Positions 27,124-35,590 of a stretch of 64,000 nt of DNA are shown in pieces (within the stretch, counting starts at the first letter, position 1; each line of letters opens with the position of its first letter). The position numbers and the translations under genes are program-made. A model generated the notes under the pieces. The model did not search any database. It was not told the DNA's origin and saw only the letters and a program-made list of their open reading frames with translations. Location of the stretch: positions 124,001 to 188,000 of the forward strand of contig NZ_CP071527.1 in NCBI RefSeq assembly GCF_023921225.1. Reading direction: 5' to 3'. The stretch comes from Legionella lytica (lineage in GTDB: Bacteria; Pseudomonadota; Gammaproteobacteria; Legionellales; Legionellaceae).

Positions 27124-27909
27124 ATGGTTAAAAAGCGGTTAGTAATGTGTCTTTTACTGGGCTTATTTACGTACACAAGTGCTCATACCGGTGCCTGGGT
27201 CCGCAGTAAAGGGGAGTTTCTTAATATTGCTACGGGACAATATTATCAGAGCACCAACTATTGGACGACTGGAGGGCATTTGCGCTCTAGCCCGATTTAT
27301 AAAAAAGGCTATGGCAGTGATTATTTTGAATACGGCGTTACAGATAAATTCACCTTTGGCGGATATTTTTCTGGGCTGCAAAGTAATACGCAAGCGAATG
27401 GAACCCAAGGAGGAGGGAGCGATAATTTGCTTCTAGGGAGGTTCTTGCTCTGGAAAGGGGATTCGGTTGTTGTATCCACCCAGCTGCTTGTTGATGCATT
27501 AGGGCACGGCGCACATCTCAATATTCCACCCCAAAATGGTCGCTTAAATACGGGTGAAGCGTTACTGATTGGTACTGGGGGTTCCTCAAAAAATAAAAAA
27601 ATAAATTGGTTTTTTGATAGCTCCATAGGCGTGCTCCAACGCTACGGCCCTGGAGATCAGGCTCAGGTCATTTTTGAGGGAGGCTTAAAGTTATTCCAAG
27701 ACCGTTTTTGGATTTTCATTCAAAATTGGAATACCATCGGTTTGGCAACTCCACAAAATGGGTCCTACAATTTATTTACGATCGCGCCAAGTATTGTGTA
27801 TTGGCCAACTAAAAAGATTGGTCTGCAGCTGGGGTTGACACAAGACGTTTACGGACAAAACGTAGGTGAGGGTATTGGGCCATTTGCGGCACTATGGCTT
27901 TACCTCTAA
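27124..27909 (+). CDS. Probable outer-membrane beta-barrel protein
   Basis: A 261-residue protein with a signal peptide (LVMCLLLGLFTYTSA) and alternating hydrophobic/polar strands rich in Gly, Tyr, Phe and Trp. It ends in aromatic/hydrophobic residues (GPFAALWLYL) as outer-membrane barrels do. It is 9 bp upstream of a glycan synthase gene, suggesting a role in export or anchoring of that glycan. I do not recognise a specific family. The ribosome-binding site is weak (AAGG 12 bases from ATG). Confidence 0.72.
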   Translation: MVKKRLVMCLLLGLFTYTSAHTGAWVRSKGEFLNIATGQYYQSTNYWTTGGHLRSSPIYKKGYGSDYFEYGVTDKFTFGGYFSGLQSNTQANGTQGGGSDNLLLGRFLLWKGDSVVVSTQLLVDALGHGAHLNIPPQNGRLNTGEALLIGTGGSSKNKKINWFFDSSIGVLQRYGPGDQAQVIFEGGLKLFQDRFWIFIQNWNTIGLATPQNGSYNLFTIAPSIVYWPTKKIGLQLGLTQDVYGQNVGEGIGPFAALWLYL

Positions 27910-27918
27910 GGATAGTAT

Positions 27919-29733
27919 GTGAAACTTGGCGAATACCTCATCAGTCAGCAGCTGATTACTAAAGAAGAATTACAGCACGCACTGGAAGAGCAGAAGCTCA
28001 AAGGTGGAAAGCTGGGGGATATTTTGCTGGCTACGACCTCCATGAGGGCGCAAGAGTATTACCGTTCTCTTTCGGCTCATTTCAAACTCAACTTTGTGCA
28101 GCTTTTAAAATACCCCATAGATGACAATTTGTTGACCGAGTCAGAGAAAGATTTTTATTTAGCTCATGAAGCGATTCCCGTTAGTTATGCCAATAAGTGT
28201 TATACCGTGGCAACTTCAGATTTAACCGAAGAAAACTTTGCATCAATTAAAGAGCATTGGGGAAAGAACACTATTATTTTAGGGACTTCCAAATACGACG
28301 TGTTGGAAGTCTTACAAAGACATTACAAACATGCTTACCTAACGACCTCCATAGATCAGCTTGCCAGAGCTAATTATCATCTTAGTTCGAAACGCACCAT
28401 CTCTACTTGGCAGCGCCTTTTCTTTTTCTTCGGACTTATTGCTTTAGTCTCTTGGGCTGTTCAAGAGCCCAAACACTTTCTCTTGGCGTTGAATGGCTTT
28501 TTTATGGTGTCTATTGTCGGCATTCTTATTTATAAATTTACCTTATCGTTAATTGCCGCAAGTATTCATTCGCATGTGAAACTGCCAGAACTAGTCACCG
28601 GGGAGGTGGAAGAGTTACCGATTTATACCATCTTGGTTCCCTTATATAAAGAGAACGAAGTCACTCTGCGAAACTTATGTAGCAATCTTGAGAAGCTAGA
28701 TTACCCCAAGCATAAATTGGATATTAAAATTTTATTGGAGCAGGATGATGACGTTACCATAAAGGTGCTAAAAAACTTTCAGTTACCGAGGTATATTAAT
28801 TTTGTGTATGTGCCGGCATCAGAACCACGAACTAAAGCGAAAGCGTGTAATTATGGGTTGCAATTTGCTCGCGGCAAATATCTGACCTTGTATGATGCTG
28901 AAGACAGGCCTGATCCGCTACAACTCAAAATTGTGTTAAATGAATTTGCTAAAGGAAATGATAAGCTGGCTTGCGTTCAATGTCGCTTAAATTTTTATAA
29001 TGCCAATGATAATTGGCTCACCACCGTCTTTGCAATTGAGTACATTTATTGGTTCGATCTGTTACTTCCAGGCTTAGAATTTTTGGGGACACCTATACCG
29101 CTAGGAGGAACCAGTAATCATTTTAGAACAGATTTTCTGCGGATAGTGAATGCTTGGGATCCATTTAATGTTGCAGAAGATGCGGATTTGGGCGTGCGCT
29201 TAACGCGATTGGGATATCATAGCACGGTCGCACCATCGACGACTTACGAAGAAGCAACCTGTCATGGCTACAGTTGGATCAAACAACGAACACGATGGAT
29301 TAAAGGATACATGCAAACCTATCTAGTCCATATGCATACGCCATTGCAATTATTACGCTCCCTGGGAGTTCGTGGGTTTATGGGTTTTCATTTGTTTATT
29401 GGGGGCACCATTTTAACGAATCTTGCCAATATCCTGCTGTGGATAGTCTTTATCATGAGCTTTTTCAGCAACCTCTCCTTTTTATTTCCAGGAAATACCA
29501 TGCTTTATGCGCGTATTAATTTCTTTGTAGGTGCCGCATTGATGATATTACTTAATATGTTTGCGGTGATGAAAAAAGACCCCAAAAATGTACGTTTTAT
29601 TTTATGTGCACTTACTTCACCGTTGTATTGGCTTATGATGTCCATTGCCTCATACCGGGCTTTATATCAATTGCTGTTTAATCCCAGTCATTGGGAAAAA
29701 ACAACTCATGGGGTGAGCAAAACATTAAATTAG
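27919..29733 (+). CDS. Membrane GT2 glycosyltransferase with N-terminal MshEN-like domain
   Basis: A 604-residue integral membrane processive-type glycosyltransferase. Residues 1-150 resemble the MshEN/GspE-N domain (KLGEYLISQQLITKEEL), which in other proteins can bind cyclic-di-GMP. Two membrane helices (about 168-215) precede a GT2 catalytic domain with DAEDRPD, EDADLG and QRTRW, the polymerase signature seen in cellulose-synthase-like and NfrB-type proteins. At least three helices follow. Start is GTG 27919 behind AAGGA. Neighbours are a barrel protein and manC, so a mannose-derived surface glycan is plausible. Confidence 0.9.
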   Translation: MKLGEYLISQQLITKEELQHALEEQKLKGGKLGDILLATTSMRAQEYYRSLSAHFKLNFVQLLKYPIDDNLLTESEKDFYLAHEAIPVSYANKCYTVATSDLTEENFASIKEHWGKNTIILGTSKYDVLEVLQRHYKHAYLTTSIDQLARANYHLSSKRTISTWQRLFFFFGLIALVSWAVQEPKHFLLALNGFFMVSIVGILIYKFTLSLIAASIHSHVKLPELVTGEVEELPIYTILVPLYKENEVTLRNLCSNLEKLDYPKHKLDIKILLEQDDDVTIKVLKNFQLPRYINFVYVPASEPRTKAKACNYGLQFARGKYLTLYDAEDRPDPLQLKIVLNEFAKGNDKLACVQCRLNFYNANDNWLTTVFAIEYIYWFDLLLPGLEFLGTPIPLGGTSNHFRTDFLRIVNAWDPFNVAEDADLGVRLTRLGYHSTVAPSTTYEEATCHGYSWIKQRTRWIKGYMQTYLVHMHTPLQLLRSLGVRGFMGFHLFIGGTILTNLANILLWIVFIMSFFSNLSFLFPGNTMLYARINFFVGAALMILLNMFAVMKKDPKNVRFILCALTSPLYWLMMSIASYRALYQLLFNPSHWEKTTHGVSKTLN

Positions 29734-29791
29734 AATAGGGGTTGTTGAAAACACTGCCGTACCCAACATCCTTAAATTAGGGAGATGTATC

Positions 29792-31207
29792 ATGGAATTA
29801 ATACCCGTTATTTTATCAGGTGGTGAAGGCTCTAGATTATGGCCTGTTTCTCGCTTGCATCACCCCAAACCGTTCATCAAACTTAAGGATGGCCATTCTT
29901 TATTACAAAAAAATTTTTTAAAAGCGCAAGAATTAAATAATATCAATGAAATTGTAACCGTAACCAATAAAGAGTTACTGTTTAAGACTCTAGATAATTA
30001 TTCAGAAGTGAACACACAAGACATTGCTTTGTCCTTTATTCTGGAGCCTTATGCCCGTAATACCGCTTCTGCGGTAATTTCTGCTGCATTGTATATCGCG
30101 CAAAAATATGGTGAGCAGGCTGTGATGCTGGTATTACCCGCAGATCATCTGGTGAGTAATCATCTGGCATTTAAAAATGCGGTCAATGATGCACTGAGCT
30201 TAGCTTTAGATAATAAATTAGTCACCTTTGGCATCAAACCCAATAAACCGGCAACGGAATATGGCTACATTGAGGTTGAGGGTTTTCAGGTGGTGCGTTT
30301 TGTTGAAAAGCCTGATCAGGAAAGTGCAACGCGCTATGTCAACGCAGGAAACTTCTTTTGGAATTCAGGCATGTTCTGTTTCAAAGTGAGCACTATCCTC
30401 AGCGAGGCTCAAAAGCATTGTCCGGAAATTTATAAGGCAATAAAGCATTGTTTAGAATCTGCTCCGCAAATTAACTCTGAAGATTACTCCAAAATAACCT
30501 TACAGGATGAAACCTTTAAGCATGTCCCTGAAAACAGCATTGATTATGCTATTTTAGAAAAATCACAGAATCTTGCCGCGGTACTTTGCGACATTAATTG
30601 GTGTGATCTGGGCTCTTGGAATGCAATGGCCAATCTTGTTCCCCTGGATCAGCACGGTAACCAAATTGAAGCGAATGTTTTACTAAGAAGTGTATCTAAC
30701 TGCTATATCAGAGGGGACGAGCGCCTTATCGCCGCTATAGGGCTTGATGACTTAATGATTATTGATACCCCCGATGCGTTGTTAGTTGCGGCTAAAGAAC
30801 GTGCTCAAGAAGTAAAGCTTCTGTATCAGGAATTAAAAAGGGAAAATAATGAAACCTGTACTGATCATCGAATAACCTATCGCCCATGGGGTTCTTATAC
30901 CGTGTTGGATCAAGGCGTGGGTTTTAAAATCAAGCACATCGAAGTTAATCCCAAATCCTGTTTGAGTTTACAAATGCATTATCAGCGCAGCGAACATTGG
31001 GTGGTGGTGAGTGGCAAAGGCATCGTGCATTTGGGGGATAAAGAGGTTTCTATCAATGCTAATCAATCGTGTTATGTACCAATTGGCTACAAGCATCAAT
31101 TATCTAATCCTTATGAGGAACCGCTTATATTGATTGAAGTTCAATGTGGCAGTTATTTAGGAGAAGACGATATCGTACGTTTCGAGGATAAATACGGACG
31201 TTGCTAG
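29792..31207 (+). CDS. manC: Mannose-1-phosphate guanylyltransferase / mannose-6-phosphate isomerase
   Basis: A 471-residue bifunctional type II enzyme that makes GDP-mannose. The nucleotidyltransferase domain starts with LSGGEGSRLWPVSR and contains FVEKP and NSGMFCF. The C-terminal cupin isomerase domain has QMHYQRSEHWVVVSG. It lies 58 bp after the glycosyltransferase, with a GGGAG ribosome-binding site, and probably supplies GDP-mannose or derived sugars for it. Length and order of domains match AlgA/ManC. Confidence 0.95.
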   Translation: MELIPVILSGGEGSRLWPVSRLHHPKPFIKLKDGHSLLQKNFLKAQELNNINEIVTVTNKELLFKTLDNYSEVNTQDIALSFILEPYARNTASAVISAALYIAQKYGEQAVMLVLPADHLVSNHLAFKNAVNDALSLALDNKLVTFGIKPNKPATEYGYIEVEGFQVVRFVEKPDQESATRYVNAGNFFWNSGMFCFKVSTILSEAQKHCPEIYKAIKHCLESAPQINSEDYSKITLQDETFKHVPENSIDYAILEKSQNLAAVLCDINWCDLGSWNAMANLVPLDQHGNQIEANVLLRSVSNCYIRGDERLIAAIGLDDLMIIDTPDALLVAAKERAQEVKLLYQELKRENNETCTDHRITYRPWGSYTVLDQGVGFKIKHIEVNPKSCLSLQMHYQRSEHWVVVSGKGIVHLGDKEVSINANQSCYVPIGYKHQLSNPYEEPLILIEVQCGSYLGEDDIVRFEDKYGRC

Positions 31208-31218
31208 ATTACCCCTAC

Positions 31219-31262
31219 GTAGCCTTGGTGCAGTGTAGTCTAACCAAGGTTCTCCAGGCTAA
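31219..31262. repeat. Single arm of the GTAGCCTTG repeat
   Basis: GTAGCCTTGGTGCAGTGTAG.. followed by CCAAGGTT.TCCA.GCT matches 4291-4335 with scattered substitutions. Only one arm is present. It sits between the converging manC and DUF1841 genes. Confidence 0.6.
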
Positions 31263-31269
31263 ATCTAAG

Positions 31270-31695
31270 TTATAAGTTAGACAAGGTCGTTAAGTAATAC
31301 TGTTCATCTGGTGGTAAATTATCCCTTTGCGAGCGCCATAAACATTCGGCTAATTGCTCCATCATTAAATGTTCCACTGCTAACGGATCAGCATATTTCT
31401 TTAATAAAAGCTGATATATAGCACTGATCCCTACAGGGCGATCGGTGGCTATTTGTTCACGAATCCCCAGATGCAATCCCATATGTAAAAAGGGGTTTGT
31501 TTCTCCAAGTTCTGGATAATAAGTTTGCTGTTGAAACTTATTCTGATTTTCAACAGCCTTATGATATTCAGGATGTGCCAAGATGACCTGTACAACTTCA
31601 TTTTCTAACGGGGTCAATGGTTTTTTCTGCTGATATTTTTCCCAACTACTAAAAAACATTTGCCGAGTTTCTTGAATGGTATCGCCGTAAAACAT
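31270..31695 (-). CDS. DUF1841 family protein
   Basis: A 141-residue protein of the DUF1841 family, found widely in gammaproteobacteria and betaproteobacteria. Recognisable segments are an N-terminal FYGDTIQETRQMFFSSW, the central HPEYH followed by NPFLHMGLHLGIREQ with many conserved histidines, and HLMMEQLAECLWRSQR. Soluble, helical, no export signal. Function is not known. It is a single-gene unit convergent with manC, and the 225 bp downstream of its start (31696-31920) hold no supported gene. Confidence 0.88.
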   Translation of the reverse strand: MFYGDTIQETRQMFFSSWEKYQQKKPLTPLENEVVQVILAHPEYHKAVENQNKFQQQTYYPELGETNPFLHMGLHLGIREQIATDRPVGISAIYQLLLKKYADPLAVEHLMMEQLAECLWRSQRDNLPPDEQYYLTTLSNL

Positions 31696-31920
31696 GATGT
31701 TTTAAATCGCTATAAAAAGATTGAGTGTAACGGAATAAAATCAGAACAACAATGATTGTTTACCGGGAACTATCACAAATAGTTGCATTGTTTTTGGTAA
31801 ATAAGTTGACACTAATCAGTGCTTGTGAGATATTCACTCTGCGAGGTTGGACTTGCTATGTGTCATTCCACTGGGTCAATTGGCGACACACTGATTGGCC
31901 CTTTCTATTTTACCGTTGTT

Positions 31921-32550
31921 CTAATAATTTAATCCCAAAATTAAATTTACCCCATTAGCACCTAATTTAATACCAATCGTCATCATCAATAAACCACTAA
32001 TTAATTCAATTCCTTTCCATACCGTATCTTGTGCTAAAACATCGGAAAAATATCGGGCAGTAAAGGTCAAAGAGCTAAACCAGATGAAACTGGAAGTAAT
32101 TACTCCCATTAAGAAATAGAGTTGTTGATCAGGATATTCACTGCTGCCGCCACCAATAATGACTAACGAATCGATAATTGCATGGGGATTGAGTAAGCTA
32201 AAGCCCAGGGCCAGGAATATGATTTGTGTTTTATTATGAGGCTGTAAAGTATGCTCGGTGGTTTTTTCTGATTCCACAAAGGCATTTTTTAATGCTTTCA
32301 ATGCGTAAAATAGTAAGAATGCGCAGCCAAAGAATATCATCCAAACTTGCAGCATCGGGCGTATCGCAAGCAGTTCATGCAATCCGGTAATACTGGCACA
32401 GATTAAAACTAAATCACAGATAAAACAAATCACCGCAGAAAGCAGCGCGTGATTTTTACGGACACCTTGTTTAATTAAAAAAACATTCTGTGGACCCAGC
32501 GCAATGATTAGGGATAAGCCCAAAAGTAAGCCATTAAGATAAACAAACAT
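31921..32550 (-). CDS. LysE/ArgO-family amino acid exporter
   Basis: A 209-residue membrane protein with six hydrophobic segments. The LysE signature is at the N-terminus, GLSLIIALGPQNVFLIKQGVRK (read as two parts). The second half carries NPHAIIDSLVIIGG. Such proteins export basic amino acids (lysine, arginine) driven by proton or sodium gradients. A LysG/ArgP-type regulator is not adjacent. ATG 32550 is divergent from the cytochrome c gene, with a 130-bp shared gap. Confidence 0.9.
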   Translation of the reverse strand: MFVYLNGLLLGLSLIIALGPQNVFLIKQGVRKNHALLSAVICFICDLVLICASITGLHELLAIRPMLQVWMIFFGCAFLLFYALKALKNAFVESEKTTEHTLQPHNKTQIIFLALGFSLLNPHAIIDSLVIIGGGSSEYPDQQLYFLMGVITSSFIWFSSLTFTARYFSDVLAQDTVWKGIELISGLLMMTIGIKLGANGVNLILGLNY

Positions 32551-32590
32551 AGTAAAACAAATTAAATAAACTAAGATCGCGATTATAACA

Positions 32591-32618
32591 TTGCAACTTA
32601 TCCGTTGTAGAGTATAAA
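32591..32618 (+). promoter_or_regulatory. Sigma-70-like promoter for the tetrahaem cytochrome
   Basis: TTGCAA (32591-32596) and TATAAA (32613-32618) are separated by 16 bp. They lie about 60 bases upstream of the GTG start at 32681. Confidence 0.45.
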
Positions 32619-32680
32619 ATGCGTCGGTTATTCTATCTCCTTATGAGAAGCGTGCAAAATAATAACAAATAGGAGGGAGC

Positions 32681-34225
32681 GTGGGCTCTTTGTTACTAAG
32701 AAAGCTAACTGTTGCTGCAACTGCGGCAGTGTTAGGCATGATGGGTCAATTATTACAAGCTGAAACTGTGACTGCTTCGCAGAAGTTATCGGTTATCGAT
32801 GGTTATTACCCTGCTTATCCACCTACTGCACCAGCTGAAGGTGCGCAACAAGAATTGATTACGAAAGGGGAATACCTTTCTAAAATGGGCGATTGTATTT
32901 CCTGCCATACTAATGTGCACGCAGGGACTCCTGCCTATGCTGGTGGCTTGCCTATAGAAACTCCTTTTGGAACGTTCTATAGTCCGAATATCACTCCAGA
33001 CAAAGAAACGGGTATCGGTAAATGGACAGAAGAGGATTTTATTCGCGCATTGAAAGATGGGCATAATCCTAAGGGTGAGAATTTCTTCCCTGTTTTCCCT
33101 TATTACTATTTTTCTTTAGTTACTGAGGAAGATGCACGCGCGCTACATGCCTATTTTAGAAGCATACCCCCGGTAAACCAAAAGAATAAGGACTTGCCAT
33201 TTCCTTTTAATGTTCCGGGTTCTCGTCTTGCTTTGTGGGGATGGAACTTATTGTTCTTCTATCCGGAAAATCGTGAGTTTGTCTACGATAAGACTCAGTC
33301 CCCAGAGTGGAACCGAGGTAGATATATTGTGGATGGTTTAGGCCATTGCAGCATGTGTCATACACCTTTGAATCCATTTGGTGCTCCTAAGAATAAATAT
33401 TACTTAACCGGTACATTTATTGATGGTTTTTGGGCTCCTAACATTACTAAACTCGGTTTAGAGTCAGCGAGTCATCAAGAAGTGGTTGATGTATTCAAAA
33501 AGAATCAGCTAATTAATAATGCTGGTCCAGTTGCAGGCCCCATGGCGGAAGTAAATCATAACAGTCTGATGTATATGACTGATGCTGACTTAATGGCGAT
33601 TGCGACCTATCTTAAAACAGTGGATACCAAAGACCCATTAGGTTTACCAGGTTCTGATGCGGCCCCAACTTTGGCACGCGGTAAGAAAGTTTATTTCACT
33701 GCCTGTGTGATTTGTCACCAGAATGGCGAAATGAGCGCGCCACTGCTTGGGGATGCCGTAAACTGGTATTCACGCTTGAAGTTAAGTGGGTTAACTGGCT
33801 TGTATCGTCGTGCAATTCATGGTTATAACTCTATGCCAGTTAAGGGTGCTTGTGTTACCTGTTCGGATAATGATGTTATTTCTGCAGTGGATTACATTCT
33901 TAATGAATCACTGACACGCGCTGAATTAATTGATCTAAAATCTGGGGGCGCTGAGAAATATCCTGCCAATGGCGCGGATATTTACAATGAAAACTGTGCT
34001 ACTTGCCATAACGAAGGCAAGGACGGAGCTCCTAAAATTGGTGATAAAGAAGCGTGGAAGCCGTTGATCGCTAAAAATATGGATGTATTGATTGGAAATA
34101 CCATGAACGGGAAAAATCATCCTAAAAATGGTGGTTGTAAACAATGTACTGGTGGTGAAGTAATTGAAGCCATTAAATACATGATCAGTAAATCCAAAAC
34201 TGAAGGTAATTATTCATTGTGGTAG
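32681..34225 (+). CDS. Multidomain cytochrome c with four haem sites
   Basis: A 514-residue exported protein with a signal peptide (residues 1-27). CxxCH haem sites are CISCH (about 72), CSMCH (about 223), CVICH (about 342) and CATCH (about 439). The first two belong to a region like the cytochrome subunit of alcohol/gluconate dehydrogenases. The last two are consecutive cytochrome-c5-like domains, each closed by the c5-type extra cysteine pair (CVTCS, CKQCT). GTG start behind a strong AGGAGGGAG. It lies just before the caa3 oxidase genes and may donate electrons to it. A REP-like hairpin separates the two units. Confidence 0.88.
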   Translation: MGSLLLRKLTVAATAAVLGMMGQLLQAETVTASQKLSVIDGYYPAYPPTAPAEGAQQELITKGEYLSKMGDCISCHTNVHAGTPAYAGGLPIETPFGTFYSPNITPDKETGIGKWTEEDFIRALKDGHNPKGENFFPVFPYYYFSLVTEEDARALHAYFRSIPPVNQKNKDLPFPFNVPGSRLALWGWNLLFFYPENREFVYDKTQSPEWNRGRYIVDGLGHCSMCHTPLNPFGAPKNKYYLTGTFIDGFWAPNITKLGLESASHQEVVDVFKKNQLINNAGPVAGPMAEVNHNSLMYMTDADLMAIATYLKTVDTKDPLGLPGSDAAPTLARGKKVYFTACVICHQNGEMSAPLLGDAVNWYSRLKLSGLTGLYRRAIHGYNSMPVKGACVTCSDNDVISAVDYILNESLTRAELIDLKSGGAEKYPANGADIYNENCATCHNEGKDGAPKIGDKEAWKPLIAKNMDVLIGNTMNGKNHPKNGGCKQCTGGEVIEAIKYMISKSKTEGNYSLW

Positions 34226-34262
34226 AAATGAAGCCTTGAAAGGGGCTTATTGCCTGTAGCCC

Positions 34263-34296
34263 GTAGCCTGGATTACGCTCTCTCCATCTAGGCTAC
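34263..34296. repeat. GTAG-ended hairpin between cytochrome and oxidase genes
   Basis: GTAGCCTGGAT (34263-34273) pairs with ATCTAGGCTAC (34286-34296), 10 of 11 positions complementary. It may also limit read-through from the cytochrome gene into coxB. Confidence 0.6.
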
Positions 34297-34381
34297 GTAA
34301 CTTAATAGCAGTAAGTACATTACCGAAGTAGGTATTAAATCGCCAGGCTTGCTTGGCTTCTTGATAAGATGAGGAATTGGG

Positions 34382-35590
34382 ATGTTAAACAGGTTACCTA
34401 TCTGTAGATTAATAGCAATGCTTGCGGCATTGATAGTTGGTCAGCCAGTTTTTGCCACTGCTGCAAACAATTGGCAGTTAAATATGAGTCAGGGTGTGAC
34501 CCCTATTAGTCGGGATGTTTACAACCTGCATATGGTGTGTATGGCTGTTTGTGCCATTATTGGGGTTGTTGTTTTTGGTGTGATGATCTATTCGTTAATT
34601 CATCACCGAAAATCCAAGGGTTATAAAGCTGCCTCCTTCCATGATAACCCACGGCTAGAGCTTATTTGGTCAATTATTCCTTTTCTAATTCTCGTAGGAT
34701 TAGCTATACCTGCTACTCGAGTTTTAATCCGTATGGATGACACCAGACAATCAGAACTCACCGTGAAAATTGTGGGTTACCAATGGCGCTGGCAATATGA
34801 ATATTTAGATCAAGGTATTAGTTACTTCAGTACCTTATCGACCCCGTTATCTCAAATTCAGAACAAAGAATCTAAAAATGAATGGTATCTTTTAGAAGTA
34901 GATAAACCCTTAGTTGTGCCTGTACATAAAAAAATCCGTTTCTTAGTTACTTCAAATGATGTAATCCATTCTTGGTGGGTCCCTGATTTAGGTATTAAAC
35001 GTGATGCGATCCCTGGATTTATGTATGAAGCATGGGCAACTATTGAAAAACCAGGCGTGTATCGCGGTCAATGTGCTGAGCTTTGTGGGATCAACCATGG
35101 TTTTATGCCTATTGTTGTTGAAGCTGTAAGTCAGGCTGAGTTTGATAAGTGGGTTGCTGCACAAACTGTAAAACAAGACAAGTACATTAGTGAAGAAACG
35201 CAACCAGCCGCTCAAAAAACAATGCAACGTAATGAGCTTATGAGTTTAGGAAAGGAGAAGTACGATCAATTATGTGCTGCTTGCCACCGTGAAGATGGAA
35301 AGGGCTTACCGCCAATGTATCCTGCACTTAAAGGCAGTTCAGTTGCTGTAGGTAATCCTATTTCACGTCACATTAATATTATCTTAAATGGTATACCTGG
35401 TTCTGCAATGCAGGCTTATAAAGATCAATTAAGTGATGAGGAAGTTGCAGCGATCGCAACCTATGAGCGTAATGCTTGGGCTAATAATACGAACGATCTT
35501 ATCCAACCTGCAGACGTGGCTGCAGAGCGGCAGAATGCGAATAAACAACCAACCATGGTGAATAAAGTTAACGCTGGAGGTTTAAAATGA
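34382..35590 (+). CDS. coxB: Cytochrome c oxidase subunit II with fused cytochrome c (caa3 type)
   Basis: A 402-residue subunit II. After a signal peptide come two membrane helices (about 50-75 and 95-115). The CuA domain carries the HSWWVPDLG histidine and the CAELCGINHGFM cysteine/histidine/methionine set. A C-terminal cytochrome c domain (CAACHREDGKG, with the MYPALKG loop) makes this a caa3-type oxidase fed directly by its own haem c. Strong GAGGAATTGGG site precedes ATG 34382. Its stop overlaps coxA by ATGA. Confidence 0.95.
   Translation: MLNRLPICRLIAMLAALIVGQPVFATAANNWQLNMSQGVTPISRDVYNLHMVCMAVCAIIGVVVFGVMIYSLIHHRKSKGYKAASFHDNPRLELIWSIIPFLILVGLAIPATRVLIRMDDTRQSELTVKIVGYQWRWQYEYLDQGISYFSTLSTPLSQIQNKESKNEWYLLEVDKPLVVPVHKKIRFLVTSNDVIHSWWVPDLGIKRDAIPGFMYEAWATIEKPGVYRGQCAELCGINHGFMPIVVEAVSQAEFDKWVAAQTVKQDKYISEETQPAAQKTMQRNELMSLGKEKYDQLCAACHREDGKGLPPMYPALKGSSVAVGNPISRHINIILNGIPGSAMQAYKDQLSDEEVAAIATYERNAWANNTNDLIQPADVAAERQNANKQPTMVNKVNAGGLK

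Noticed and set aside
31752..31958. 68-residue plus-strand frame in the gap after DUF1841
   Set aside because: No ribosome-binding site, Trp/His-rich unlikely composition and overlap with the lysE-family gene end.
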